The notes under the pieces are model-generated. The model worked only from the letters and a program-made list of their open reading frames with translations, was not told the origin of the DNA and made no database searches. DNA of 39,977 nucleotides from Bacilli bacterium (GTDB taxonomy: Bacteria; Bacillota_I; Bacilli_A; ML615J-28; CAG-698): contig JAQUYJ010000001.1 in assembly GCA_028691905.1 (NCBI GenBank), positions 1 to 39,977 on the forward strand, read 5' to 3'. Position numbers and translations under genes: made by a program. Within the stretch, counting starts at the first letter, position 1. Each line of letters begins with the position of its first letter. Shown here piece after piece: positions 7,386 to 16,038 of this stretch.

Positions 7386-8645
7386 ATGAAAAATATTTTA
7401 GAAGAATTAAAATGGCGCGGTTTAATATACGATATTATTAATGAAGAGGAATTGGAAAAAAGATTGCAGGAACCCATTACTTTGTATTGTGGATTTGATC
7501 CGACTGCAGACAGTTTGCATATAGGATCTCTTTTGCCAATTGTTACATTGATGCGATTCCATCAAGCCGGACATCGGATTATAGCTTTGACTGGAGGTGG
7601 AACAGGTTTAATAGGAGATCCCAGTGGCAAGAAAAATGAAAGACAAATGAATCAAGAAGAAACTGTCTTTTCCTGGGCGGAATTATTTAAGAAACAATTT
7701 GCCCGTTTTTTGCCCTTTGACGACGAAACAGCATTTTCACTTGACAATTATCAATGGCTGGGAGAAATGAAGGCCATTGATATGTGGCGTGAGTATGGGA
7801 AACATTTCAACATCAATTACATGCTGGCAAAGGATTCGGTAAAGTCCCGTCTGGACAATGGTCTCAGTTATCTGGAATTTTCCTATATGATTATGCAGTC
7901 CATTGATTTTTTGAAAATGTATCAGGATAATAAATTGCATTGTGAAATGCAAATAGGCGGGCAGGACCAATGGGGAAACATTACGGCCGGAATGGAACTG
8001 ATCCGCAAAGTGGCAGGAAGTGATGCGAAAGTATTTGGATTGACCCTACCCTTGATAACAAAAAGCGATGGTACAAAGTTTGGAAAAACGGAAAGCGGTG
8101 CAGTTTGGCTGGACGAAGAAAAAACATCTCCCTATGAGATGTACCAATTCTTTATCAATACTGCAGATGCAGATGTTATTCCATTCCTGAAGTATTATAC
8201 ATTCCTTAATAAAGATGAAATTGCTTCACTTGAAGAAAAAGTCCAAAAAGAACCTCATTTACGGGAAGCCCAGAAAACACTTGCGAAAGAAGTGGTAAAA
8301 TTGGTTCATGGCAAACAGGGATTGGAAAATGCAATGAAATTAACGGAAGCTTTATTCAGTGGAAACATTCAATCCTTGAACGTTCAGGAAATAAAAATGT
8401 GTTTCAATGATGTCGCTTTTATTGAAACAAAGGATGATATGGGCTTGCTTGATGCCTTAACCGCTTTACAGGCAGCATCCAGCAAAAGAGAAGGGCGGGA
8501 ATTCATTAAAAACGGTGCAATCAGTGTGAATGGAATTCAAGTCCGTGATTTGGAATTTGTTGTTCGTAAAGATGAAGCAATCGGCAAAGAATTCAGTGTT
8601 ATTCGCCGGGGAAAGAAAAATTATTATTTAATTAAACATCAATAA
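7386..8645 (+). CDS. tyrS: tyrosyl-tRNA synthetase
   Basis: Class I synthetase charging tRNA-Tyr. 419 residues from ATG 7386, with GGAAAGGA at 7370-7377. The in-frame ATG at 7368 sits at the end of the terminator T tract without a ribosome site, so I reject it. The HIGH-type motif is HIGS at 45-48 and the KMSKS equivalent is KFGKT at 231-235, both typical of the TyrS1 group. A C-terminal S4-like RNA-binding domain begins near SKREGREFIKNGAISVNG. Control is by the T-box leader directly upstream. Confidence 0.97.
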   Translation: MKNILEELKWRGLIYDIINEEELEKRLQEPITLYCGFDPTADSLHIGSLLPIVTLMRFHQAGHRIIALTGGGTGLIGDPSGKKNERQMNQEETVFSWAELFKKQFARFLPFDDETAFSLDNYQWLGEMKAIDMWREYGKHFNINYMLAKDSVKSRLDNGLSYLEFSYMIMQSIDFLKMYQDNKLHCEMQIGGQDQWGNITAGMELIRKVAGSDAKVFGLTLPLITKSDGTKFGKTESGAVWLDEEKTSPYEMYQFFINTADADVIPFLKYYTFLNKDEIASLEEKVQKEPHLREAQKTLAKEVVKLVHGKQGLENAMKLTEALFSGNIQSLNVQEIKMCFNDVAFIETKDDMGLLDALTALQAASSKREGREFIKNGAISVNGIQVRDLEFVVRKDEAIGKEFSVIRRGKKNYYLIKHQ

Positions 8646-8647
8646 AA

Positions 8648-8707
8648 AAACATCCACCAATGATAGAATATCAGATAAGCAGATATTCTGTCTTTGGTGG
8701 GTGTTTT
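8648..8707. terminator. bidirectional terminator between tyrS and trpS
   Basis: Long hairpin of about 23 bp: 8650-8672 pairs with 8682-8704 with one mismatch, a few G-U pairs and a 9-base loop. It is flanked by A and T runs, so it can end both convergent genes. Confidence 0.9.
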
Positions 8708-9698
8708 ATCTTCCGATTCCCATTAAGGAATATAGTTTTTGTAATTTTGAACGGGCGAACATGGATGCTCTTGCTTTTCCTTCATCAAGAATTTCGTCCA
8801 GCATAGGAGAATGAATCCATTCAAAATACTTTGTTTGAACTTGTTCGATTTCTTTTGCGACGATTTCAGCAAGATCATTCTTGAAATCACCATATCCCTT
8901 ACCTTCATATAAAGCAGTAATTGCCTGAAGCGAATCGCCGGTAATAGAGGAATAGATGGTCATCAAATTGGATATACCGGGTTTCTTTTCTGAATCAAAA
9001 TATACTTTTGCTTCGTTGTCGGTAACAGCGGCTTTTATTTTCTTTTTAATGGTTGGAATGGAGTCGAGTAGTGATATGCATCCTTTTGGATTTTCAGCTG
9101 ATTTATCCATTTTATTGGTTGGGCTTTGCAAATCCATTATTCTTGATCCTACTTTAACGGTAAGTGGTTCCGGGACAGTAAAAAAATCATGATAGCGGTT
9201 GTTGAACCTGGTTGCAAGATTTCTTGTCAATTCCAAGTGTTGAATCTGGTCGTCACCAACAGGAACATAGGAAGCGTCGTATAACAATATGTCGGCTGCC
9301 ATCAAGGCTGGGTAAGTAAAGAGGGCGGATGTAACACCTTGGACTTGTTTTTGCATCTTGTCTTTGTATTGGGTCATCCGTTCCAATTCCCCCATATAGG
9401 CTAGAGACTGCATGACATACCCCAATTCAACATGTTCATGGACTTCAGATTGGATGAAAAGGGTAAGGTTATCCAAATCAAGACCACTGGCCAAATAAAG
9501 TGCAGCAACACTTCTTGTGTGTTCTTTTAACTCTTGGGGATCCTGGGGGGTGGTAATGGCATGCAAATCGGCTACAAAAATCAAGAATTCAAATTCTTTC
9601 ATTTCATTTTGTAACCGTACAAAATTTTTCAATGCACCCAGGTAATTACCGAGTGTGGGAATGCCGGTCGGTTTGACTCCTGATAATACAAATTTCAT
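8706..9698 (-). CDS. trpS: tryptophanyl-tRNA synthetase
   Basis: Class I synthetase charging tRNA-Trp, 330 residues, full length. The HIGH-type motif is TLGNYLGA near the N-terminus, and the KMSKS motif appears as KMDKS in NKMDKSAENPKG. VPVGDDQIQHLELTR is a TrpS signature. The leader of about 60 bases has no T-box, unlike tyrS and pheST here. It is divergent from oppA, and trpS next to opp is also, to my recollection, the Bacillus subtilis arrangement. Confidence 0.97.
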   Translation of the reverse strand: MKFVLSGVKPTGIPTLGNYLGALKNFVRLQNEMKEFEFLIFVADLHAITTPQDPQELKEHTRSVAALYLASGLDLDNLTLFIQSEVHEHVELGYVMQSLAYMGELERMTQYKDKMQKQVQGVTSALFTYPALMAADILLYDASYVPVGDDQIQHLELTRNLATRFNNRYHDFFTVPEPLTVKVGSRIMDLQSPTNKMDKSAENPKGCISLLDSIPTIKKKIKAAVTDNEAKVYFDSEKKPGISNLMTIYSSITGDSLQAITALYEGKGYGDFKNDLAEIVAKEIEQVQTKYFEWIHSPMLDEILDEGKARASMFARSKLQKLYSLMGIGR

Positions 9699-9766
9699 TA
9701 GGTATCATCTCCTCATTATTGCTGCATATTTTTAAAATAACAGCGACATTATCAAAATGCATACTT

Positions 9767-9795
9767 ATTATATCTAAAAAAAGATGAAAATGCAA
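9767..9795 (-). promoter_or_regulatory. promoter of trpS
   Basis: On the minus strand TTGCAT (9790-9795), 17-base spacer, TATAAT (9767-9772). The upstream cre-like half of the paired sites lies about 20 bases behind it. Confidence 0.65.
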
Positions 9796-9812
9796 GTGAA
9801 ACAATAATTATC

Positions 9813-9880
9813 ATGTAAGCGTTTTAGAGAGCATTTTTTAAGGGTTTTACGCATTTATTTAACATTGAAAACGCTTACAT
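9813..9880. promoter_or_regulatory. paired cre-type operators upstream of oppA
   Basis: A perfect 13-base inverted repeat, ATGTAAGCGTTTT (9813-9825) and AAAACGCTTACAT (9868-9880), separated by 42 bases. The downstream copy is inside TGAAAACGCTTACA (9866-9879), a full match to the cre consensus TGWAANCGNTNWCA. The upstream copy TGTAAGCGTTTTAG (9814-9827) matches except at its last two bases. The downstream site is centred about 56 bases before the predicted start. Together with the trpS and oppA promoters, these sites account for the 306-base gap between the two genes. Confidence 0.75.
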
Positions 9881-9893
9881 TGAAAAAAACATG

Positions 9894-9922
9894 TTGACAT
9901 TTTCATAGAAAGTTTATATAAT
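9894..9922 (+). promoter_or_regulatory. consensus promoter of the opp operon
   Basis: TTGACA at 9894-9899, 17-base spacer, TATAAT at 9917-9922. The leader then runs about 75 bases to the GGGAGG ribosome site of oppA. Confidence 0.9.
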
Positions 9923-10004
9923 ATATATAATCAAGATATATACAATTATTGTATCTATATTTGATGATTCATCTTTTTTATAATCAAAAAACGGGAGGAA
10001 AAAA

Positions 10005-11960
10005 ATGAAAAAGTTTTTGAGTGTAATGTTAGTATTTGCTCTTGCTTTTGCTGTTGTTGGTTGTAAACCGAAAGAAGTGGATGTTGAAACAACATTAGTT
10101 GTTGGAACAACTACTGAACCAGGCGTTAATATGTTTGGTACTTTCTGGGGAAACAATGCTTCTAATGCAGACGTAAGAGAATTGACTTTTGGTTATGGAA
10201 CTGTGTCATTCACCAAAGAAGGTAAATATGCAGTAGATCCTACATCAGTCAAAAGCCTAGTAGAAACAGAGAATACTGATGGAAGTAAAACATATACAAT
10301 CGAAATTAACACAGGATTGGTTTGGAATGATGGCGAACCAGTTACTGCGAAAGATTATGTGTTTGCTGTTCTATTAAGTATTAATCCGATTTTCTCTAGT
10401 GTAGTTGGAAAAAGCTTATCAACTGATGGAACCATCGTAGGTAGCAAGGATTTCAATGATCCAGATGTGAATACCGATGGTAAGGCTGAACTTCCTGGTT
10501 TGGATTTGATTAATGATTACAAGTTCTCCGTAACTATTGGGGCTGAAAATTTCCCATATTACTACGAATTCTTGTATTATTCTTTCACTCCATATCCACT
10601 ACATGTTTTAGCTCCAGAAGCTGATGTAGTTCAAGGAACAGAAGGCGCAAAAATGAGTGGCGTCTTCACTTCTGCTGTATTAGAAGATACAGTTGATGAT
10701 GGCGAAACCGGATATCGTTATGATATCAGCGTTACTTGCGGACCTTATGATTTATTTGATTTTGATGTTGAAACTTCAACAGCAACATTAAAGAGAAACC
10801 CATTATTTAAGGGCGATTATACTGGACAAGTTCCTGATATCGACAACGTTGTAATTAAATACGTTCCAAACTCTGTATTGTTACAATCCTTGGTTAATGG
10901 TGAAATTGACTTAATTGAATCTGTATCTGGTGGAGCAAACATCCAGGATGGATTATCTGAAGTTGCGTATGGAAAAATTAAATTTACAACATTCCCACGT
11001 AATGGTTACGGATTAATCGCATTCCACTGTGATGAACCTGCAGGTCCTACTTCTCAATTAGAAGTTCGTCAAGCTATTGCTTATTTAATTAATAGAGATT
11101 TATTCTTACAGACTTATACATTAGGATATGGCGTATTACCAAACGGTGAATATGGACTATCTCAATGGATGGTTGCTGCTTCTTCCAATGAAGACGGTGT
11201 TGTAATGGGTAAAAATGCTGATGGAGAACTAGTAGCACTAGAATCTTACAGTTACAATCCAACTAAAGCCGTTCAATTATTAGAAGCTGCTGGCTGGACT
11301 AAGAATGCTACAGGTGGAGCTTATGTTCAAGCTGAAGGCGCTGTTCGTTACAACGCTGATGGCGAAAAACTTGAGATTCCTTGGGCTAACACTCCAGATA
11401 ACCCAGTTTCTGAATTAATTCGTACTCAATTATTGCCAAATGCTGCTGCAGTAGGTATGAGCTTTATTGATACTACTATGGACTTCAATACTATGCTTTA
11501 TACTCACTATTATGGAGCATATGGTGATGGTTATGGATTACCAACCCAAGATGATGATGGCAACTGGTTAGTTCCTGAATACGAAGCTGAAGAAACAGAT
11601 GCTCGTGAATATCATATGGTTAACTTAGGAACTGGATTCAATCCTGGTCTATATGAACCTTACTATGATGTTTCTGTTGAGTACTGGGGCTGGGATGGCG
11701 GAGCCAATATCAGCTATCTATACGATGCAGATTTATTAGAAGCTGCGAAAGATATGAAATTTGCCGCTGATGATGATGAATATCTAGATGCATGGCAAAG
11801 ATATCAATATCGTTTCAATCAATTATTACCAAGCTTACCATTGTATTCCGATATGTATCATGCATTCTTTACAACTAAGCTAAGTGATTATGAAGTTACA
11901 CCTGAATGGACTATGACTTCAGCAATTCTTTATGCTAAGATGGAAGAAGTAGCTGAATAA
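10005..11960 (+). CDS. oppA: oligopeptide ABC transporter substrate-binding lipoprotein
   Basis: Extracellular peptide receptor of the Opp importer. 651 residues. A lipoprotein signal peptide ends in VVGC with the lipidated Cys20. The mature protein shows the SBP family 5 pattern, including the TYTIEINTGLVWNDGEPVTAKDY block, VRQAIAYLINRD and a C-terminal LPSLPLYSDM segment. It is somewhat longer than many OppA proteins. Its codon use looks more uniform and AT-ending than flanking genes, consistent with high expression. It is followed by a stable stem-loop before oppB, likely allowing more receptor than membrane components. Peptide is inferred from operon type; the precise ligand is unknown. 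Confidence 0.92.
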   Translation: MKKFLSVMLVFALAFAVVGCKPKEVDVETTLVVGTTTEPGVNMFGTFWGNNASNADVRELTFGYGTVSFTKEGKYAVDPTSVKSLVETENTDGSKTYTIEINTGLVWNDGEPVTAKDYVFAVLLSINPIFSSVVGKSLSTDGTIVGSKDFNDPDVNTDGKAELPGLDLINDYKFSVTIGAENFPYYYEFLYYSFTPYPLHVLAPEADVVQGTEGAKMSGVFTSAVLEDTVDDGETGYRYDISVTCGPYDLFDFDVETSTATLKRNPLFKGDYTGQVPDIDNVVIKYVPNSVLLQSLVNGEIDLIESVSGGANIQDGLSEVAYGKIKFTTFPRNGYGLIAFHCDEPAGPTSQLEVRQAIAYLINRDLFLQTYTLGYGVLPNGEYGLSQWMVAASSNEDGVVMGKNADGELVALESYSYNPTKAVQLLEAAGWTKNATGGAYVQAEGAVRYNADGEKLEIPWANTPDNPVSELIRTQLLPNAAAVGMSFIDTTMDFNTMLYTHYYGAYGDGYGLPTQDDDGNWLVPEYEAEETDAREYHMVNLGTGFNPGLYEPYYDVSVEYWGWDGGANISYLYDADLLEAAKDMKFAADDDEYLDAWQRYQYRFNQLLPSLPLYSDMYHAFFTTKLSDYEVTPEWTMTSAILYAKMEEVAE

Positions 11961-12004
11961 TAAGCTAGTTAACGCAATCGTAATTAAAAAGTAAATAAAA
12001 TGAA

Positions 12005-12037
12005 GGAGATTGGTGTTAGCCAATCTCCCTAATTTTT
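12005..12037 (+). terminator. intercistronic stem-loop between oppA and oppB
   Basis: Perfect 9-bp stem GGAGATTGG/CCAATCTCC (12005-12013 with 12020-12028), 6-base loop, then a short weak T stretch. It probably acts as partial terminator or mRNA-stabilising structure giving excess OppA. The AGAAGGAGA ribosome site of oppB follows at 12038-12046. Confidence 0.75.
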
Positions 12038-12051
12038 AGAAGGAGATAAAA

Positions 12052-13056
12052 ATGTCAAGATATATCATAAAAAGAATTGTATACATATTTTTTGTCGCAA
12101 TATTGATTACTGTTATCTTGTTCTTATTGTATAAATCCATTCCCGGGGGAGATACTGCCCGTGTTTTTGCCTATGTTGATCAAAACTTAAAAAGAACTAA
12201 CCCAGCATTATATGTCATAAAAATGCAAGAAGCTATCGAGGAATTGGGAATCAATAAACCAGATATCGTTCAATACTTTTTGTGGGTGAAAAGTGTCTTA
12301 AAAGGTAATCTTGGATATACATTATATACAAACGAACCTGTACTTCAATATATTAAAGCGCCTTTAGGGAATACAGTAAAATTAAATTTAGTTGTAATGT
12401 TTTTTGTTTTCGCAATAACATTTCCATTAGGTATCAAATCAGCAGTTAAAAAGTATTCAACATTTGATAACAGTGTTCAGGTGTTCACTATTGTTGGGAT
12501 GTCCTTACCAAGTTTCTTCATTGCCTTGATTTCCATTTTAATATTTTCTGCAACGTTAGGATGGCTGGCAAGTAACGGAATGAATTCCGGTATTTTAGCC
12601 CGAAGCAATATGACTGGTTTTGAGCGGCTCTTGGATAGCTTGAAATACATGATAATGCCGGTATTTGTTTTAACGGCATCATCACTGGCTGGAATTACCA
12701 GGTATGTTCGAGGGGCAATGATCGATATTCTTTCCCAGGATTACATCAGAACAGCACGTGCGAAAGGACTAAAAGAAAAAGTAGTCATTTATTCCCATGC
12801 TTTTCGTAATGCAATGATTCCTGTAATCACCATACTGGCCGGTTGGTTTCTTGGTATATTTGGTGGTGCCACCATTACAGAAACAATCTTCGGTTGGAAC
12901 GGAATGGGAAAAGTAATGTTTGATGCATTAATGCAGGGACCGGACTATGCTGTTATTATGGCAATGAACCTGTTTTATACTGTACTTGGTTTAGTTGGTA
13001 ATTTGATACTTGATGTATTGTATACTGTAGTAGATCCAAGGGTTAAGTTGGGGTAG
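12052..13056 (+). CDS. oppB: oligopeptide ABC transporter permease OppB
   Basis: Inner permease subunit, 334 residues, about six membrane segments, the first at the N-terminus (IVYIFFVAILITVILFLLY). The cytoplasmic EAA loop that contacts the ATPases is IRTARAKGLKEKVVIYSHAFRN. The C-terminus DVLYTVVDPRVKLG is characteristic of DppB/OppB. Size is ordinary, unlike its partner OppC. oppC follows four bases after the stop. Confidence 0.94.
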   Translation: MSRYIIKRIVYIFFVAILITVILFLLYKSIPGGDTARVFAYVDQNLKRTNPALYVIKMQEAIEELGINKPDIVQYFLWVKSVLKGNLGYTLYTNEPVLQYIKAPLGNTVKLNLVVMFFVFAITFPLGIKSAVKKYSTFDNSVQVFTIVGMSLPSFFIALISILIFSATLGWLASNGMNSGILARSNMTGFERLLDSLKYMIMPVFVLTASSLAGITRYVRGAMIDILSQDYIRTARAKGLKEKVVIYSHAFRNAMIPVITILAGWFLGIFGGATITETIFGWNGMGKVMFDALMQGPDYAVIMAMNLFYTVLGLVGNLILDVLYTVVDPRVKLG

Positions 13057-13060
13057 AGAT

Positions 13061-15031
13061 ATGAAGAAAAATAACTTTATTGAGAATGTTAGAGATTTTT
13101 TCATTATTATTGGAAGAGCACTTAAAAATGCTTTTGTCCGTGCCTTTTTTGGTACACATAAAGAACTTTCCATGTTGGAAGAAGAAGCAGTAGAAAGTCC
13201 GCTAAAGGGAGCTACTCGGAAATTTTTTAAAAACAAATTAGCCATTATCGGCTTAATTGTGTTTCTCGCAATATTTGCGTTTTGTTTTGTTGGAAGTATT
13301 TTTATTAAGGATAAAGAGTATCGTTATTTAAATATTACACAAAGAAATATCAGCCCGGGCTATCAAATGATGGCTGTTCCCAAGGGCTTGCAGGAAAACG
13401 GAATACTGGATATAGCTGTTGGTTCAAAATACAGTGCCGGTATTGATTTAGACAACAATGTTTATCTGTGGGGACAGGACATTAACAACTTAGTAGAAGA
13501 CTTTCCCCAAGGTCAAGCTGCACCTTCTGATTTAAAAGTTGGAAGAGATGCGATTGCCGGTTTGAAAGCAAAACGTGTCTGGGCCGGTCAAACCCATTTT
13601 ATGTTTGAAAAAATGGACGGAACACTTGAAGGAATCGGAATACGAACAGATATCGTTTCATTTGGATTAACAGCAGTACCAACTGCCGTCTTGTCCGGAG
13701 CTGTATTGGTTAATATAGCACAGCAGATTCAATTGGATGGCGGTGTCCTGGACATGGTTTTATTTAATCAAATAAACCTCGTCATTACCAAAAAGAACCG
13801 CGTGTTTATGTGGGGAAATACGGTTGGAAGAACGACTAATTTTTCTGCAGTCAATGCTTTAAAACCAGTTCAAGCAGGATTTTCGCGCAGTAATATTACG
13901 TTTCTTTATGAAGATGGCACTGTTGGTGTTATCGGTGAAGGAAGTTTGAAAAATACCCTTCCCGCCGGACTGAGTGGCATTGTTCAGATTGTAACTACAG
14001 CGGGAAGTGCATTGGCATTAAAAGCTGATGGGACATTTATTACCTGGGGTGATAATTTGTCCAAGGAATTTGAATATGATGACTCCATCCAGGGCCGTAT
14101 TAAGAAATTATCTAAATCAGCTTTGGGCTCAGATAACTATCAGCATTTTACAGCTGTACTGGATGATGGATCAGTATATTCATGGGGAAGCAATCAATAC
14201 AATGCTTCCACTCCACCTAAAAAATTAGCAGAAGGAACCGAAGCAGCAAATGTATTTTCTGGATATTTCCAAAATTATGTCATTGACGAAGAAGGAAAAT
14301 TGCTGGGTACCTATGGATTAAAAGGACACTTGTTTGGAACAGATGATTATGGTCGGGATTTGTTGGACCGAGTAATGGGTGGCGGAAGAATTTCCTTAAC
14401 AATCGGATTGATTGCTGTCATCATTTCCACAACAATCGGAATTATTATTGGTGGTACTGCCGGATTTTACGGTGGTAGAGTAGATATATTATTAATGCGT
14501 TTTAGTGAAGTGGTTGGATCAATTCCATTCTTGCCGATTGCGATGACTTTCTCGGCAATTTTAAGCAGAACCAATCCTGATATGACAACGACGGATCGAA
14601 TGGTTATGATTATGATTATTCTCGGTGTCTTGAGTTGGACCGGATTGGCTTATCTTATTCGAGCTACCATTTTGTCAGAAAGAGAAAAGGAATTTGTTAC
14701 CGCTGCGAAAGCACTTGGTGTAAAAAACCGAGCAATTATATTCAGACATATTATTCCTAATGTATTAACTATTATTATTATCAGTGCAACTCTTGGTTAT
14801 GCATCTTCCTTATTGACTGAAGCTGGTCTTTCATTCCTGGGATTTGGTGTTCAGTTACCTGCTCCTTCTTGGGGGAACTTATTAACGGGTGCTCAGGAAA
14901 TGACAGTTATTAAAGTCTATTGGTGGCGTTGGGTATTCCCATCTGTCTTATTGTGTCTTGCAACCATAAGTATTAACTTAATCGGTGATGCAATAAGAGA
15001 TGCTGTGGATCCACGTTCCAGTGAAAGATAG
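13061..15031 (+). CDS. oppC: OppC permease with an inserted seven-repeat RCC1-like domain
   Basis: Second permease subunit, but 656 residues instead of the usual 300 or so. TM1 is at about 61-80. The normal OppC block GTDDYGRDLLDRV resumes at 426, followed by the remaining membrane segments, the EAA loop FVTAAKALGVKNRAIIFRHIIPN and the C-terminal DPRSSER. Residues 85-420 form an insertion of RCC1/BNR-type repeats beginning near 119, 173, 233, 273, 307, 358 and 398. Clear units are GIDLDNNVYLWGQ, ITKKNRVFMWGN, LKADGTFITWGD and LDDGSVYSWGSN. Seven repeats are what a closed RCC1 propeller needs. By OppC topology the loop after TM1 is outside the cell, so the propeller should face OppA. The frame is continuous with no internal ribosome site. 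Confidence 0.93.
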   Translation: MKKNNFIENVRDFFIIIGRALKNAFVRAFFGTHKELSMLEEEAVESPLKGATRKFFKNKLAIIGLIVFLAIFAFCFVGSIFIKDKEYRYLNITQRNISPGYQMMAVPKGLQENGILDIAVGSKYSAGIDLDNNVYLWGQDINNLVEDFPQGQAAPSDLKVGRDAIAGLKAKRVWAGQTHFMFEKMDGTLEGIGIRTDIVSFGLTAVPTAVLSGAVLVNIAQQIQLDGGVLDMVLFNQINLVITKKNRVFMWGNTVGRTTNFSAVNALKPVQAGFSRSNITFLYEDGTVGVIGEGSLKNTLPAGLSGIVQIVTTAGSALALKADGTFITWGDNLSKEFEYDDSIQGRIKKLSKSALGSDNYQHFTAVLDDGSVYSWGSNQYNASTPPKKLAEGTEAANVFSGYFQNYVIDEEGKLLGTYGLKGHLFGTDDYGRDLLDRVMGGGRISLTIGLIAVIISTTIGIIIGGTAGFYGGRVDILLMRFSEVVGSIPFLPIAMTFSAILSRTNPDMTTTDRMVMIMIILGVLSWTGLAYLIRATILSEREKEFVTAAKALGVKNRAIIFRHIIPNVLTIIIISATLGYASSLLTEAGLSFLGFGVQLPAPSWGNLLTGAQEMTVIKVYWWRWVFPSVLLCLATISINLIGDAIRDAVDPRSSER

Positions 15032-15042
15032 GAGGAAACACG

Positions 15043-16038
15043 ATGGCACTATTAGAAGTTAAAGATCTCCACACTTTCTTTACAACCAAAAGAGGTATTG
15101 TAAAGGCAGTTAACGGAATGACATATGAATTGGAAGAAGGAAAAACATTGGGTATTGTTGGGGAAAGTGGTTCTGGAAAGAGCGTTTCCGCGATGAGTAT
15201 TCTTCGTTTACTGGATGGAAATGGTTATATTGACAGTGGAACTGTCCTTCTGGACGGTGTGGATCTGACAAAAGTTGATGAAGCAGCGCTGCAATATATC
15301 CGTGGCAATAAAATATCAGTCATTTTCCAAGAGCCCATGACCTCTTTAAATCCGGTATTTACTGTAGAAAAGCAAATTGGTGAAGTATTCCAAATTCACC
15401 AAGGAATGACAAAAAAAGAATCCTACGCGAAAAGTGTTGACTTATTGCGTGAAGTAGGGATTCCCAATCCGGAAAAAGTGGCAAAAAACTATCCCCATCA
15501 ATTAAGTGGCGGGATGAGACAACGGGTTATGATTGCGATGGCACTGGCCTGTCGTCCCCGAATTTTAATTGCGGATGAACCTACTACTGCTTTGGATGTA
15601 ACCATCCAAGCTCAGATTTTAAAATTAATGAATGACTTAAAAAAAGAATCCAATATGGCAATTATCTTTATTACTCATGATTTGGGTGTTATAAATGAAA
15701 TGGCTGATGATGTTATCGTTATGTATTGTGGTGAGATTGTAGAAAAGGCATCCGCAAAAGTGATTTTTGCGGAATCATCCGATTACACTCATCCTTATAC
15801 AGAAGGATTGATGACCTCTATTCCACGTTTAAACAAAGGAAAAGAGCGATTGGATGCCATCCCAGGTGCAGTTCCCCATCCACTTGATTTACCGGTAGGA
15901 TGTAAATTTGCACCCCGATGCAAATATGCAACAGCAAAATGCCAGGAAAAAGAACCGGATCTGCTATTGGTAGAAGAAGGACACAGCGTAAGATGTTTCT
16001 ATCCGAAAAAAGGGGTGAGAAGTAATGGCGAAAAGTAA
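15043..16038 (+). CDS. oppD: oligopeptide ABC transporter ATPase OppD
   Basis: Cytoplasmic ATPase subunit, 331 residues, normal size. Walker A GESGSGKS at 40-47, Q-loop Gln96, signature LSGGMRQR at 154-161, Walker B ending in Glu179, switch His212. The C-terminal extension contains Cys287, Cys293, Cys300 and Cys318 in the arrangement known to bind an iron-sulfur cluster in peptide and nickel transporter ATPases. The RBS AGGAGG lies before ATG 15043. It overlaps oppF by 14 bases. Confidence 0.96.
   Translation: MALLEVKDLHTFFTTKRGIVKAVNGMTYELEEGKTLGIVGESGSGKSVSAMSILRLLDGNGYIDSGTVLLDGVDLTKVDEAALQYIRGNKISVIFQEPMTSLNPVFTVEKQIGEVFQIHQGMTKKESYAKSVDLLREVGIPNPEKVAKNYPHQLSGGMRQRVMIAMALACRPRILIADEPTTALDVTIQAQILKLMNDLKKESNMAIIFITHDLGVINEMADDVIVMYCGEIVEKASAKVIFAESSDYTHPYTEGLMTSIPRLNKGKERLDAIPGAVPHPLDLPVGCKFAPRCKYATAKCQEKEPDLLLVEEGHSVRCFYPKKGVRSNGEK

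Noticed and set aside
9699..9766. T-box or trp attenuator before trpS
   Set aside because: The leader is only about 60 bases and has no AGGGTGG-type T-box or stacked Trp codons.
13061..15031. OppC-RCC1 as two genes or a chimeric assembly
   Set aside because: One uninterrupted frame runs from TM1 through the repeats into the permease, both permease parts keep family motifs, and no ribosome site or start marks a new gene. Reads are needed to exclude misassembly fully.
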